Positions 27,109 through 37,036 are shown, counted from the stretch's first letter. The stretch is 64,000 nucleotides of DNA from Thalassoglobus sp. JC818 (GCF_040717535.1 NZ_JBFEFI010000001.1:806001-870000), one strand, 5' to 3'. Notes: generated by a model from the sequence alone, not told the origin. Numbers and translations: made by a program.

Positions 27109-28500
27109 TCACTCGTCAGAGTTTTCCGCCTTGTCTGATCCACCAGTGTCGTCCGAGTTCTCTGTTGCGTCCGAGTCGCCAACATCATCGACTGAACCGT
27201 CATCGGGTGTTGGCACGACTGTCCCTTTCCACTCTTTAGCACTCACCTTCACACCTGGCCGACCGCGTTGAGTGCCATCGATAAGGATTCGTGCGTTGTC
27301 GTCGAGTTCGCTAACTATCTCGACCAGCCCTTCGAAGGTTTCTCCGACATTGACCGGTTGGCGCTGGACGACGTCTTCGTCGTCGATCACCAGAAGGAAG
27401 GAACCACGTCTGTCTCGCATCACTGTGAGTTGCGGAACAAGCAACGCATTCTCTTTCTCAGTGACGGGGACTTTGACGCGGACGAACAAGCCGGTGAAGA
27501 TTTCGCCCGATTTGTTTTCAAAGATCGAACGAATTGCCAGAGTTCCCGTAGACTGATCGACTCCCTCTTCGCTGATGTAGTCAACGTGCCCCTTGAATGG
27601 AAAACCGGTGTCAATCTCTCTGTGGAGGAAAACCGGAATGCTTCGATAGTCGAAAACTGCTTCACCTCCTTCGAGTGCTTCTCGCTCCAGTCTGGCTTTT
27701 TGAAGACTCAAAGCCTGACGGTCGCTGATGTTGAAGTTGGCATAGATCGGTGACCGAGAGACCACCGTGGCGAGCACTGTTCCGCTCTCGACCAGATTTC
27801 CGATTTTCACGTCAGTCTTCGTGATGTGACCGTCGATCGGTGCTTTCACTTCCGTGTAGTCGAGGTCGAGTTGAGCCTGATCAAGATTCGCCCGTGCTTT
27901 TTGAAGCTCCGCTTCAAGACTGTCGACCGTCGCCGTTGCCATCTTTTCAGAAGCGATGGCTGCATCGCGATTGGCGGTTGCGTTGTCGAGTTCCTGTTGA
28001 TTCGAGGCTTGGCGGTCGAACAGTGCCTGAGTTCGTTGGAAGTCTTGCTCAGCTCGTGAGACTTCAACTTGAGCGACGCCGACTTGTGCCTTCGCAACTT
28101 CAACCGAAGCTTCGGCAGCATTAACGGCTGCTTTCGCAGAAGCAACAGCAGCGGCGTACTCCTGTTTTTCGATCACATAGAGGATGTCGCCTTTCTTCAC
28201 CTCTGCACCGGGAGTGAAGAACATCTCTTCAAGAAAGCCTTTCACTCGCGCGCGAACATTCGCTCTTTGGACAGCCTCAGTCTCGCCGTTTTCTTCAATG
28301 TAAAGCGTGACTGTTTTTCGAACAGGCGTCACGTATTGCACATCCGGTGGCGGAGGCTCTTGATATTCATTTGATGGCCCGGTTCCTCCGCAGCCGACCA
28401 GAAGCGGTACTACGAACCACAGGCAATTCGGGAACCGACGTTGACAATAAAGGAGCCCCGAAAGATCGGTCCCCCTTCCAACGTTCATTCGAAATCTCAT
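27109..28500 (-). CDS. RND efflux periplasmic adaptor lipoprotein (AcrA/MexE type)
   Basis: Membrane fusion protein linking the RND pump to an outer-membrane channel. A lipobox LVGC (about 35-38) follows the hydrophobic stretch NCLWFVVPLL, so Cys38 is probably lipidated. The lipoyl half-motif GAEVKKGDILYVIE, a long coiled hairpin (about 110-200, rich in Ala, Glu and Gln), the second lipoyl half DYTEVKAPIDGHI, and the beta-barrel domain follow in order. The C-terminal 35 residues are very acidic with repeated D, S and E, not part of the family fold. It is the first gene of the adaptor-pump operon. Confidence 0.92.
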   Translation of the reverse strand: MRFRMNVGRGTDLSGLLYCQRRFPNCLWFVVPLLVGCGGTGPSNEYQEPPPPDVQYVTPVRKTVTLYIEENGETEAVQRANVRARVKGFLEEMFFTPGAEVKKGDILYVIEKQEYAAAVASAKAAVNAAEASVEVAKAQVGVAQVEVSRAEQDFQRTQALFDRQASNQQELDNATANRDAAIASEKMATATVDSLEAELQKARANLDQAQLDLDYTEVKAPIDGHITKTDVKIGNLVESGTVLATVVSRSPIYANFNISDRQALSLQKARLEREALEGGEAVFDYRSIPVFLHREIDTGFPFKGHVDYISEEGVDQSTGTLAIRSIFENKSGEIFTGLFVRVKVPVTEKENALLVPQLTVMRDRRGSFLLVIDDEDVVQRQPVNVGETFEGLVEIVSELDDNARILIDGTQRGRPGVKVSAKEWKGTVVPTPDDGSVDDVGDSDATENSDDTGGSDKAENSDE

Positions 28501-28777
28501 CGTTCTGAAGCTTTATGCGAGAATGAGGGATGTGAATGTTGTGCGGGAGTCCGTTATTGGAATCCACACACCATCATGAATTGATCGATTCAGGAATCTG
28601 AATCTTTCAACATGCGAGATTGTTGAGCACTCCATCGATGAGAATGTTCCTGAACACTCTCAATCGTGCCTGCATGCTACGGAAGCTCGAATCGAACCAC
28701 AATCAACAGCTGTGGATATCAGCAATCAGAATACGAATCGTCTCGTGGTTCGATGATCGCCACAATCAGCGCCGCAT

Positions 28778-29686
28778 TTATTCGGGCTGTGGAAGGAACG
28801 GAAACAGTTGGAGGATCTCTCGGTGGTTAGGTTGCCGTCCGTACTCGCAGATTTCGAAAGCTTCGGCGTGCCGCACGTTTTGTCCCGCTTCTTCGCCGTA
28901 CCAGGTGATCAGTGCATCGCGGAACTGATTCGCTTCTCCGCTCGCGCGGCGGTCCCATTTCTCTCTTAACCACGCGCGTCGGAACTCTGGTTCGGACGCT
29001 GGCGGCACACTTTGAACGAAGTCGGCGTTCCCGAGTGCTCCCCCTTCGAATGTTTGTGATTCGAGGGCCATCAATGCATCGACTTTCTTTTCGAAGACGT
29101 CGTCAATCGAGACAGCAATGTCAGCTCGAAAAGGGTAGGGGCGTTGAAACCGATCACTCGAATACAGGAAGACTGGATTCTTTGTCAGATGCGGGACTTC
29201 CGGGCAGAAGAAGGGAACCGTCACCATGAATGCTGCATCCTGAACAAGAACGCCAGTATAACGATGATCGGGATGATAGTCCCACGGACGGTGGGCGATG
29301 ACAATATCTGCGTTCCATTCTCGAATCAGCCGGACGATCTTCTTTCTGTTTTCAAGCGTTGGCAAGAGCTCTCCGTCGTGAATGTCCAGCACTTCGGACT
29401 CCACGCCCAAACGTTCCGCAACGAGTGCAGACTCTTTCGCTCGACGCTGAGCAAGCGGGCCGCCTGCCATCTGCCAGTGTCCGATATCTCCATTCGTGAC
29501 CGACACCAGCTTTACGTGATGTCCGAGTTGCGCCCACAAAGCTGCGGAACCGCCGCTCTTATATTCCGCATCATCCGGATGAGCTCCGAAGCAAATAATT
29601 CGCAGCTTGTCCTCAGCCTCCTGAGCGACGACGCCTTTCCCGATGAGGATCAGAATCAGGTAGAGAAGAATATTGATCGTCTTCAT
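28778..29686 (-). CDS. Exported PIG-L family deacetylase (LmbE-like)
   Basis: Zinc-dependent N-deacetylase type, usually acting on N-acetylglucosamine-containing substrates. A signal peptide (1-21, ending VVAQ) precedes the zinc motif AHPDDAE (about 34-40), and the second motif HPDH follows. Length 302 fits. AGGAAAGG precedes the ATG. It starts 79 bp after the sulfatase gene on the same strand, so the two are probably co-transcribed and may act together on a sulfated amino-sugar glycan; that pairing is inference. Confidence 0.87.
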   Translation of the reverse strand: MKTINILLYLILILIGKGVVAQEAEDKLRIICFGAHPDDAEYKSGGSAALWAQLGHHVKLVSVTNGDIGHWQMAGGPLAQRRAKESALVAERLGVESEVLDIHDGELLPTLENRKKIVRLIREWNADIVIAHRPWDYHPDHRYTGVLVQDAAFMVTVPFFCPEVPHLTKNPVFLYSSDRFQRPYPFRADIAVSIDDVFEKKVDALMALESQTFEGGALGNADFVQSVPPASEPEFRRAWLREKWDRRASGEANQFRDALITWYGEEAGQNVRHAEAFEICEYGRQPNHREILQLFPFLPQPE

Positions 29687-29765
29687 GGGTTGCCTTTCCT
29701 GGATTTCGTCTTCACGAATGAATCATCAAGCCAAGCCGGTTGCTTTTCGAATTTTGCCGCAGGTT

Positions 29766-31274
29766 TTAATTCTCGGGAACATCGAAGACAGGGGATTGAT
29801 GAATTGAGTCCAAGCCATCTGGTGTTCCGAACCAGTCGTGCATCTCTTTGACAAACGGTTCCACAACCGAGTGAGGTTCCAGCTGCATTCCTCGATCGTT
29901 CGATTCCACAATCCACGTCTCCAAGGCTGCTCGCATCCTGAGGAGTGGCTCTTTGTATTCTGGATTGGCGGCAAGGTTCTTCAGTTCCTCGGGATCGCTT
30001 TCTAAATCGAAGAGCATTTCCTCGGGGAATGGTTGCATCAAGTCAGCAGGCGGCCCTTCCAGTTGACCTTCACTCTGCAATTGCCGCATCAGCGGTTTCA
30101 CGAGGAAACACTTTTCCTTGTAGCGGTTCAGCGTGGAGAAGCCAGCCCCCGGAGTGAAGTTGCGAATGTAGTGAAAGCGTCCATCGTGAACTGATCGCTG
30201 CGTGATGACTGTTTCATCAATGCGGTCACGGGCCGCGAAGACATATGACCTCGGAGAATCAGCCTGTGGTCCGAGAAAGACGCGGCTCTGCATCCCCCAC
30301 GGACGCTCAACACCAGCGATGGCCAGAGTTGTCGCAGTGACATCGAGTAAGCTGATCGGCTGTGATTGATCCGTGCCGGGAACGATGTCTTCAGGAGGAT
30401 TCAGTTTTTCGGGCCAGTAGACAATCAGGGGAACACGAAGCCCGGAATCAAAGCACCAGTGAATGCCTCTGGCTTCGAGTCGTCCATTGTCACCAAAGAA
30501 GAGAATGATCGTGTTATCGCTCAGCCCATCACGCTCAAGCTGTTCCAAAATCCATCCGATTCGGACATCCATTCCTGAAACAGAATTCAGATAGCGCGCC
30601 CACTCTTCGCGGACGACCGGATGATCGGGATAGTAAGAGGGGGGATTGACGTTGTCTGCGGTCGCAATCTGTGGATGCCATTCTTCTCCCACCCAGACGA
30701 CGCGTTCTTTCTCTGCCGACTTGCGATCGTAGATGTCGTACTCGATCTCCGGCATGTTGATCTGCGCAAAGAACGGTTGTTGCCGCGCCAACGAGCCCCA
30801 ATCATCGGTGTCGTAGACAGGACCTTCATTCACAAAATTCAGATCGAGCTTTCCGGTTCCGACCGTCTTATCAGCCATCGTGGTGATGTTGGCCGTGACA
30901 TAACCAGCATCTTTCAATCGATGTGTTAGTGGTCGCACACCGGCAGGCAATCGGAAATCATCGTCACGATGCGATCGCATGTTGTGCATGTCTGTGGTTG
31001 TTTGATACATCCCGGTCATTAATGCAGATCGACTCGGTGCACAAACAGGCGAAGTGGCAATGACGTTCGTAAACATCACCCCCCGTTCAGCGAGTCCATC
31101 GAGATTCGGGGTTTCGACGTTCTCTTGACCATAACATCCAAGATCATGAGCAAGATTCTCTCCGACAATCCAAAGAATGTTCGGACGGTCCGCCGACTGG
31201 GCTGGTGCACAACTCAACGCCAGCGAGAGAAGGAAGAACAAGAAACAGGCAGAGGAAATTCGCATTGATCTCAT
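29766..31274 (-). CDS. Exported sulfatase (S1 family)
   Basis: Sulfohydrolase of 502 residues with a signal peptide that may be a lipoprotein signal (LALSC at 18-22). The formylglycine motif is C78-A-P-S-R82 (SPVCAPSRSALMTGMY). The first metal-binding block reads WIVGENLAHDLGCYG, where the usual 'DD' or 'ED' pair is Glu-Asn, an unusual substitution for the calcium site. The second metal block is LFFGDNGR. It is followed by the PIG-L deacetylase gene, 79 bp away. The substrate is unknown, likely a sulfated polysaccharide. Confidence 0.87.
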   Translation of the reverse strand: MRSMRISSACFLFFLLSLALSCAPAQSADRPNILWIVGENLAHDLGCYGQENVETPNLDGLAERGVMFTNVIATSPVCAPSRSALMTGMYQTTTDMHNMRSHRDDDFRLPAGVRPLTHRLKDAGYVTANITTMADKTVGTGKLDLNFVNEGPVYDTDDWGSLARQQPFFAQINMPEIEYDIYDRKSAEKERVVWVGEEWHPQIATADNVNPPSYYPDHPVVREEWARYLNSVSGMDVRIGWILEQLERDGLSDNTIILFFGDNGRLEARGIHWCFDSGLRVPLIVYWPEKLNPPEDIVPGTDQSQPISLLDVTATTLAIAGVERPWGMQSRVFLGPQADSPRSYVFAARDRIDETVITQRSVHDGRFHYIRNFTPGAGFSTLNRYKEKCFLVKPLMRQLQSEGQLEGPPADLMQPFPEEMLFDLESDPEELKNLAANPEYKEPLLRMRAALETWIVESNDRGMQLEPHSVVEPFVKEMHDWFGTPDGLDSIHQSPVFDVPEN

Positions 31275-31358
31275 CTTTCAGGAGCAATTCGATATCGCTG
31301 TGTGTGAAGTAGAAAACGTGATCGAAGAAAAACGAGTGGCCGTCAACGCGGTTGGTAG

Positions 31359-32306
31359 TCAACCAGATTCGGGAAGAAACGATGGCACCACGACTCCGTT
31401 TATTGTCGGAGCGTCACCGAGAGACTGACCGAAATGCAACTCGCAATTCTTTCCTCCGAGTTGATACATCGCCTGGATCAGTGACTGATCCTTTGAAGGA
31501 ATCAAAATGACCACCGAGCTTCCACGAAATCGGTCGAGGGCTCGAGAGATCAGCTTCGCCGCGACTTCAGAATCGGTTGATACACCAGGGCCCACCATTT
31601 GACATCCCGAAGAACGGACGGAAGCCATTACTCCGGTCAGTTGTTCTCCTTGGGCAGCGACCAACACGTCCCAGATTCCCGAAGAGTCCTCCAGGAAGTA
31701 TCGCCAGTCCTTTTCCCGCGAGACTCCCCACACCTGTCGTTCAAGCTCAACGATAGCTGTCAGATCTTCCAGGCTGGCGCTCCGAATCTCGGAGTTGTCA
31801 GCACTCGCTGAGAGCACGTTCTCCGCTGGCAAACCATCTTCAGGAACTGTGAAAATCACATCCTGATACACAACGTAGGGAACAAAACCCTGACGGTTAT
31901 AAAGTGAATACGAATCGAGATTCATCGCGCTCGAGAACAGACGCAGTGGTTTTCCCGCTGATTTCGACAGAGACGCGATCTTTTGGAGAAGCGTTCTCGC
32001 GACTTTCCGGCCCGCCGCTTTCGGCGACGAGTTCATAATGCCCAGCGAGAAATGTGTCGGCCGTTCACGATAGAAGCAGGAGCCAATAATCTCACCGGTT
32101 TCATCATCTTCTGCGACAAGACAACACCCCGGATCGAGTTGTTCGTAGACGTCGAAAAAGACTCGGCAATCTTCCGGCTTCCCCTGAAAGATTTTTCCGA
32201 AGCCATGAGACTCGTACCAGTGATTTGTCGAGTCATAGATCAGTTGAGCAACGACATCACGTTCGGAACTACGGGCCGACCGAAGAGAATACATTCGCCA
32301 TTCCAT
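31359..32306 (-). CDS. Double GNAT-fold acetyltransferase, unknown substrate
   Basis: 315 residues with two GNAT-like halves. The first (about 1-140) has the typical beta strand CCLVAEDDETGEIIGSCFY followed by a P-loop-like SSPKAAGRKVARTLLQKI, and ends with LYNRQGFVPY, the acetyl-CoA domain close. The second half (about 165-310) is more divergent, with SAS..EDLTAIVELERQVWG as its start. Tandem GNAT folds occur in mycothiol synthase and in protein acetyltransferases. The start MEWRMYS is unambiguous. It is on the same strand as the sulfatase gene, with 84 bp between them. Confidence 0.75.
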   Translation of the reverse strand: MEWRMYSLRSARSSERDVVAQLIYDSTNHWYESHGFGKIFQGKPEDCRVFFDVYEQLDPGCCLVAEDDETGEIIGSCFYRERPTHFSLGIMNSSPKAAGRKVARTLLQKIASLSKSAGKPLRLFSSAMNLDSYSLYNRQGFVPYVVYQDVIFTVPEDGLPAENVLSASADNSEIRSASLEDLTAIVELERQVWGVSREKDWRYFLEDSSGIWDVLVAAQGEQLTGVMASVRSSGCQMVGPGVSTDSEVAAKLISRALDRFRGSSVVILIPSKDQSLIQAMYQLGGKNCELHFGQSLGDAPTINGVVVPSFLPESG

Positions 32307-32577
32307 TCTCTGTTTGAGTTCGAAGAGATGCGATCAGCAATTCGAACGCTCGACCACTCTCATGGTCTCTCTGCACTCACCTGAGTTCGTTCATTTGCTG
32401 GATACAGCGATTGCTCACACTCATCGCTGCAATCCAACTTTAACGGTGCTTCAGGTTAGCAAAATTCATCGCGGTTGTCCGATCACTGCAGCTTCGAATG
32501 AAGAACGTATCTCATTGGCGAAGCGAAAGGAGAGAAAGACAATCGACGCACACATCGCAAAGGCTATGCAGCGACAT

Positions 32578-33402
32578 TCAATTGACAAGCGTCAGGATTT
32601 CTCCTTTACCCATCTCTAACAGGTCTCCGCAGTAGCGTTGGAAAGGACCACGCAAGACATTCTCCGGAACTGAAAAGCGACACTCCGAGAGAAACCGGAA
32701 ATAGAGTTGAAGGAATGACGGCGAATAGACATTGGCTTTGCGAAAGGTCGGAAGCACTTCGGGAGAATGACCACTTCCAAACAAACCAATGGTCCCCCGC
32801 TTCATTCCCGCTCCGTTGCGAATTCCGGACTTGCCAAACACAAAGATCGTTCCCGCAATCATTCCGACTCCGGCAGCGTCTCCACAATTTCCGCCAATGG
32901 CGATCAACCCTCGTCGCATAGTGTGACCGACTTCACTCCCAACATTTCCTTCAACGAGAATCTCTCCGCCTCTCATCCCTTTCCTGCCTCCGCGATAGAC
33001 GGCACCGAGCAGATTTCCGGCATTTCCCTGAATGTGAATTCTTCCGCCCGACATTTCCGCCCCGACCCAATCCGCAGCATCACCAACGACTCGAATCTCT
33101 CCGCCAGTCATGTATGCCCCAAGATGCATCCCGACATTTCCTTCAACGTGGACTGTTCCTTCCGTCAGGTGCGCTCCAATCAATTTGACCTTGGCGAGAT
33201 TTCCCTCCCAGACGACGGTTTGATCCTCATTTGCTGATCCGGAAACGTCGAAGAACTCCGAGACAGGAACTTTCTGATTCCCACGAAAGATTTCTGTCTT
33301 TTCAATTTCCGGAAGGCTTTGATCCCTCAATGTCTCAAGTTTCAGGGAATCGACCTCCAGAGGGATTGATGATTCCGTGTGCAGCCGAAACGTCAAAGGC
33401 AT
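32578..33402 (-). CDS. fhcC: Formylmethanofuran dehydrogenase subunit C (FhcC/FwdC)
   Basis: Subunit of the formyltransferase/hydrolase complex in the bacterial tetrahydromethanopterin C1 pathway, homologous to archaeal FwdC/FmdC. The middle of the 274 residues is a run of glycine-rich turns on a parallel beta-helix (GTVHVEGNVGMHLGAYMTGG, GNAGNLLGAVYRGG, GGNCGDAAGVGMIAG, GKSGIRNGAGMKRG). The start MPLTFRL gives the family's usual length; longer in-frame starts add a non-family tail. No fhcA, fhcB or fhcD gene is in the window, though fae and mtdB lie within 7 kb. The neighbours here are unrelated. Confidence 0.85.
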   Translation of the reverse strand: MPLTFRLHTESSIPLEVDSLKLETLRDQSLPEIEKTEIFRGNQKVPVSEFFDVSGSANEDQTVVWEGNLAKVKLIGAHLTEGTVHVEGNVGMHLGAYMTGGEIRVVGDAADWVGAEMSGGRIHIQGNAGNLLGAVYRGGRKGMRGGEILVEGNVGSEVGHTMRRGLIAIGGNCGDAAGVGMIAGTIFVFGKSGIRNGAGMKRGTIGLFGSGHSPEVLPTFRKANVYSPSFLQLYFRFLSECRFSVPENVLRGPFQRYCGDLLEMGKGEILTLVN

Positions 33403-33724
33403 AAGGAAAAGACTTCTGAAAGTTGAATGAGTGACTGACAAGCAGGTGAAAATCTGCTGAGAAAATCCTGCAAACAACCGTTGTAATTCGCTGATTTGAC
33501 GATCGCAACTGGACAGCAAATCGCCTGTCGCAGATAATCTATCGAAGATCCTCGATTGATTGGAATGAAGACCAACATCTTGGGCGGCATTGAATCTGCC
33601 TGAAATCAGTTTGTTTGCATTCCCCCGCCTCATTGAAAACATTCAACAATTCGCCGGTCACCCAATTTACCATCGAAGGTGATGACCGAGCCTGTTGAAG
33701 AATGACATTCTGAAGAGCAATCTT

Positions 33725-35185
33725 ATGTCACAACCTCAAAACTTCTGCGGACGTACCCGTCGCGAATTTCTCTGGCAAGCTGGTGCAGGATTCACCGGTG
33801 CCGCGATGGCCGGAATGCTTGATGAAGAGTTTTTCGCTTCGCAAGCCGTCGCAGCTGATGGCATTTCCGAGTTCAAGAATCCTCTCGCTCCGAAGGAACC
33901 GCATTACGATCCCGACGCGACAGCTTGTATCTTCCTGTTCATGTATGGCGGACCAAGCCATATGGACACGTTCGACTACAAGCCTGAAATGTACGGTCGA
34001 GACAACCAGACCATCGAAGTCAAAACGTTCGGTCGGGGAGGGCACCGGAATCAGGGACGTCTGATCGAGCCACGCTGGAAATTCAAACAGTACGGCGAAT
34101 GCGGAAAACCGGTCAGTGACCTGTTTCCAAATGTTGGCCAGCATGTTGACGACATCGCATTTCTTCACTCCATGACGGCTGACAGCCCGATTCATGGTTC
34201 AGCCATGCTGATGATGAACTCCGGCAAGATTCTGTCCGGAAGTCCGTGCCTCGGCTCATGGCTCAACTACGGCTTGGGAACTGAGAACAGCAATCTGCCC
34301 GGATTCGTGGTCATGCTCGACCCACGCGGCGGCCCGATCTCGGGACCGAAGAACTGGAGTTCGGGGTACATGCCAGCTTCGTACCAAGCCACGGTCATGC
34401 GATCAAACGGAGAACCAATTCTCGACTTGAAACCTCCTCAGGACCTTTCGGTTTCCGCCCAGCGAAAAATGCTCGACACGCTTCGGCAATACAACGAAGA
34501 GCATCTTGAATCGCGGTTCGACAACACAAACCTCTCTGCCCGAATCGCCAGCTACGAACTTGCATACAAGATGCAAGCCCATGCTCCGGAGGCAGTCGAT
34601 ATCTCGGATGAAACTGAATCGACGCAGAAGATGTACGGGCTCGACAATCCCGTTTCGTCTCACTTCGGTCGACAATGTTTGCTCGCCCGTCGACTCGTTG
34701 AACGCGGCGTGCGTTTCATTCAAATCTATTCCGGAGGCCACCACAACGACGCGAACTGGGACGCCCATACGGACATGGAAACGAACCACAACCTGCACGC
34801 TGCCGAAACAGACAAGCCAATCGCGGGCTTGCTGGCAGACCTCAAACAACGCGGGCTTCTCGGCAAAACACTAGTTGTCTGGGGAGGCGAATTTGGACGC
34901 CAGCCAACCGCTGAATACGCCAAAGGCACCGGAAGAGACCACAACTCATACGGGTTCACAACCTGGATGGCAGGTGGAGGAATTAAGGGCGGCGTCAGCT
35001 ACGGAGCAACCGACGAACTCGGCAGCGCAGCTGTCGAAGACCGTCTGCATGTCAAACACATGCACGCGACCATCCTGCACCAAATGGGACTCGACCCCAA
35101 CCGCCTCAGCTACTTTTTCAGCGGCCTCGACCAAAAACTCGTCGGTGTTGAACACGTTCAACCGATCCAACCGATCATCGCGTAG
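33725..35185 (+). CDS. DUF1501 Tat-exported sulfatase-superfamily protein
   Basis: 486 residues. The N-terminal twin-arginine motif TRREFLWQAGAGFTGAA marks export in folded form. The body has the DUF1501 pattern (alkaline phosphatase fold relatives): IFLFMYGGPSHMDTFDYKP near residue 75, then GGHHNDANWDAH and VVWGGEFGRQPTAE with metal-binding residues. This family is very abundant in planctomycetes and its function is unknown. The chosen ATG has GAAGAG upstream; a TTG ten codons earlier is the alternative. No DUF1549/DUF1553 cytochrome partner is adjacent, which is unusual for the family. Confidence 0.9.
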   Translation: MSQPQNFCGRTRREFLWQAGAGFTGAAMAGMLDEEFFASQAVAADGISEFKNPLAPKEPHYDPDATACIFLFMYGGPSHMDTFDYKPEMYGRDNQTIEVKTFGRGGHRNQGRLIEPRWKFKQYGECGKPVSDLFPNVGQHVDDIAFLHSMTADSPIHGSAMLMMNSGKILSGSPCLGSWLNYGLGTENSNLPGFVVMLDPRGGPISGPKNWSSGYMPASYQATVMRSNGEPILDLKPPQDLSVSAQRKMLDTLRQYNEEHLESRFDNTNLSARIASYELAYKMQAHAPEAVDISDETESTQKMYGLDNPVSSHFGRQCLLARRLVERGVRFIQIYSGGHHNDANWDAHTDMETNHNLHAAETDKPIAGLLADLKQRGLLGKTLVVWGGEFGRQPTAEYAKGTGRDHNSYGFTTWMAGGGIKGGVSYGATDELGSAAVEDRLHVKHMHATILHQMGLDPNRLSYFFSGLDQKLVGVEHVQPIQPIIA

Positions 35186-35494
35186 GCCAGTTAGACACAG
35201 AACGATTTTGCAAAGCAATAAAGCACGCTTTGACTTCGGTCTTAGCGTGCTCTTTTGTTAGAGACTGAGATTCTCTTGCGGTGATTGAGTGTCATCTGGT
35301 CCGACCGATCTAATTCGATCCGAGGCGTCTTTGAAATGTCGACCTGACATCGACGATGTGTGTTCACTTCAAACACTTCTCCCGGGCAGTGAACACTGCA
35401 GGCGCAACCCGTGGACTGGAACAGAATTTCTCAAGTGTTAAGATCTGGCGACACATGATGAACTCGCTGTTGGCATCTATATCTTAAGGGCACA
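35186..35494. other. Intergenic region with a terminator, otherwise no gene seen
   Basis: 309 bp between the DUF1501 gene and the GIY-YIG-type gene. It holds the terminator at 35222. The rest shows no coding frame with start and ribosome site. Confidence 0.45.
35222..35259 (+). terminator. Intrinsic terminator after the DUF1501 gene
   Basis: An 8-bp perfect stem (35222-35229 with 35244-35251), loop of 14, followed by CTTTTGTT, 37 bp after the stop codon. Confidence 0.65.
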
Positions 35495-36949
35495 ATGATG
35501 AAGTTTTGGGATGATGAACTGCGGATCTGTCCAAAGTGTCACTCAAAATCGAGGCTTCAAAACGAACGACGGATGAAGTGCCCCAAATGTGGCTCAACAG
35601 TTTGGTTCTTCAACTACCGGAATCCTCCTCAACCGCCTCCGAAACCGGAGCCCTCTGAACGCACTGTCTGGAGAGAGAAACTCTCGATGGTGATTGCGAT
35701 TACCTTGGGATTTCTTGCCTTCATCACACTTCTCGGTGTCTTCAACAGCTGGATCGTTGTTGTCATCTCGGCCATGATCTCAATCGGGTTCGGTATCTTC
35801 GGATTCATCCGGCATGCGGAAACAACTGAGTTAGAAATCAAGCTGGAGAACGTTGAGAAAGCGTATGACTACATCCGAATTCTTGAGCAACGAAATAGCG
35901 AACTCACTCAACGCTACAAGAACCTGCTCCGAATTGGTGACGTTCGGATCGAAACCTACTATGAGGAGATCTACGTTCAGGCTGAGAAAGCCCGGGATGA
36001 AGCAAAGCACCTCCGTAAATTAGCAACTGAGGACAGACAGGCAGTCGAGCACATTGAGCAGCGTATTTACACAATGGCAAAGCGTTTGGTCGAAGATCAT
36101 CTGAAATGGACATCACAAAAACTTCGTGCAGATCCGGAAAACTACCAGCGTCAGAAAATGGCTCTCAACCGAACCTTCGACTTTGTTGACTCGATTGGTT
36201 ACGAGATTCCCGATGGGTTGAGACAATCATCTCTCGCCAACCTCAAGGCTCAGTACAAAGAAAAGGTACGTGAACAAGTCCTGAAAGAAGAACAGCGACA
36301 AATTCGACAACAAATGCGGGAAGAAGAACGGGCCCGCAGAGAACATGAGTTGGCTGTCAAAGAAGCAGAGGATAAGGAACGGGAAATTCAGGATCGACTT
36401 GAAGAAGCACTCAAACTTCAGCAAGGGCAATACAGTTCGGAAATCGAAGAGTTACAAAGACAGCTTGAAGAAGCCCAATCCAACGCTGAGCGAGCGAAGT
36501 CAATGGCTCAACTGACGAAGAAGGGGAATGTCTACATCTTGTCGAACATCGGTTCGTTTGGCGAGAATGTTTATAAAGTTGGCATGACGCGGCGACGCGA
36601 TCCGATGGACCGAGTAAAAGAACTCGGAGATGCAAGCGTGCCATTCCCATTTGACGTCCATGCAATGATCAGATGCGACGATGCTCCAAACTTAGAAAAG
36701 CGACTACATCGTGAATTAGCACGGTACAGAGTCAACCGTGTGAACTTTCGAAAGGAATACTTCAACGTTGATCTTTCGACCATCGTCGAAGCAGTCGAGC
36801 ATCATCACGGGACCGTCGAGTATGTGGCAGAACCTGAGGCACTTGAGTACCGGGACACCCTCCAGATCTCACCTGATGAATTTGTCGAAACCGAAAGAGA
36901 ACTCGTGGAAGCCGGTGTAGATATTGACAGCGATGACGATGATATCTGA
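35495..36949 (+). CDS. Zinc-ribbon, membrane, coiled-coil protein with GIY-YIG-type (T5orf172) nuclease domain
   Basis: 484 residues with this order: zinc ribbon (CPKCHSKSR and CPKCGSTVW, about 8-35), two hydrophobic helices (about 65-110), a long coiled coil (about 115-335, including a dense EERARREHELAVKEAE region), and a T5orf172/MUG113-type GIY-YIG domain (about 345-430). The nuclease core reads NVYILSN ... VYKVGMTRR, where VYI stands for GIY and YKVG for YIG, then a conserved Arg, and Glu in LEKRLHREL. The coil plus nuclease order is like DUF4041-GIY-YIG proteins. The C-terminus is acidic. No partner gene is next to it. A role in DNA cleavage or phage defence is conceivable but not shown. 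Confidence 0.72.
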   Translation: MMKFWDDELRICPKCHSKSRLQNERRMKCPKCGSTVWFFNYRNPPQPPPKPEPSERTVWREKLSMVIAITLGFLAFITLLGVFNSWIVVVISAMISIGFGIFGFIRHAETTELEIKLENVEKAYDYIRILEQRNSELTQRYKNLLRIGDVRIETYYEEIYVQAEKARDEAKHLRKLATEDRQAVEHIEQRIYTMAKRLVEDHLKWTSQKLRADPENYQRQKMALNRTFDFVDSIGYEIPDGLRQSSLANLKAQYKEKVREQVLKEEQRQIRQQMREEERARREHELAVKEAEDKEREIQDRLEEALKLQQGQYSSEIEELQRQLEEAQSNAERAKSMAQLTKKGNVYILSNIGSFGENVYKVGMTRRRDPMDRVKELGDASVPFPFDVHAMIRCDDAPNLEKRLHRELARYRVNRVNFRKEYFNVDLSTIVEAVEHHHGTVEYVAEPEALEYRDTLQISPDEFVETERELVEAGVDIDSDDDDI

Positions 36950-37036
36950 GTGTCTACTTCCTAAATTGTTCATAGTTGACTCCAACGAGAAGTCTTCTGA
37001 CACAGTCCTGCGAATGAAAGTCCTGACGATAAATCG

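Noticed and set aside
28625-28650. GAGCACTCCATCGATGAGAATGTTC, similar to 11541-11564 and to repeat ends
   Set aside because: Too short and diverged to call a repeat copy without a genome-wide search.
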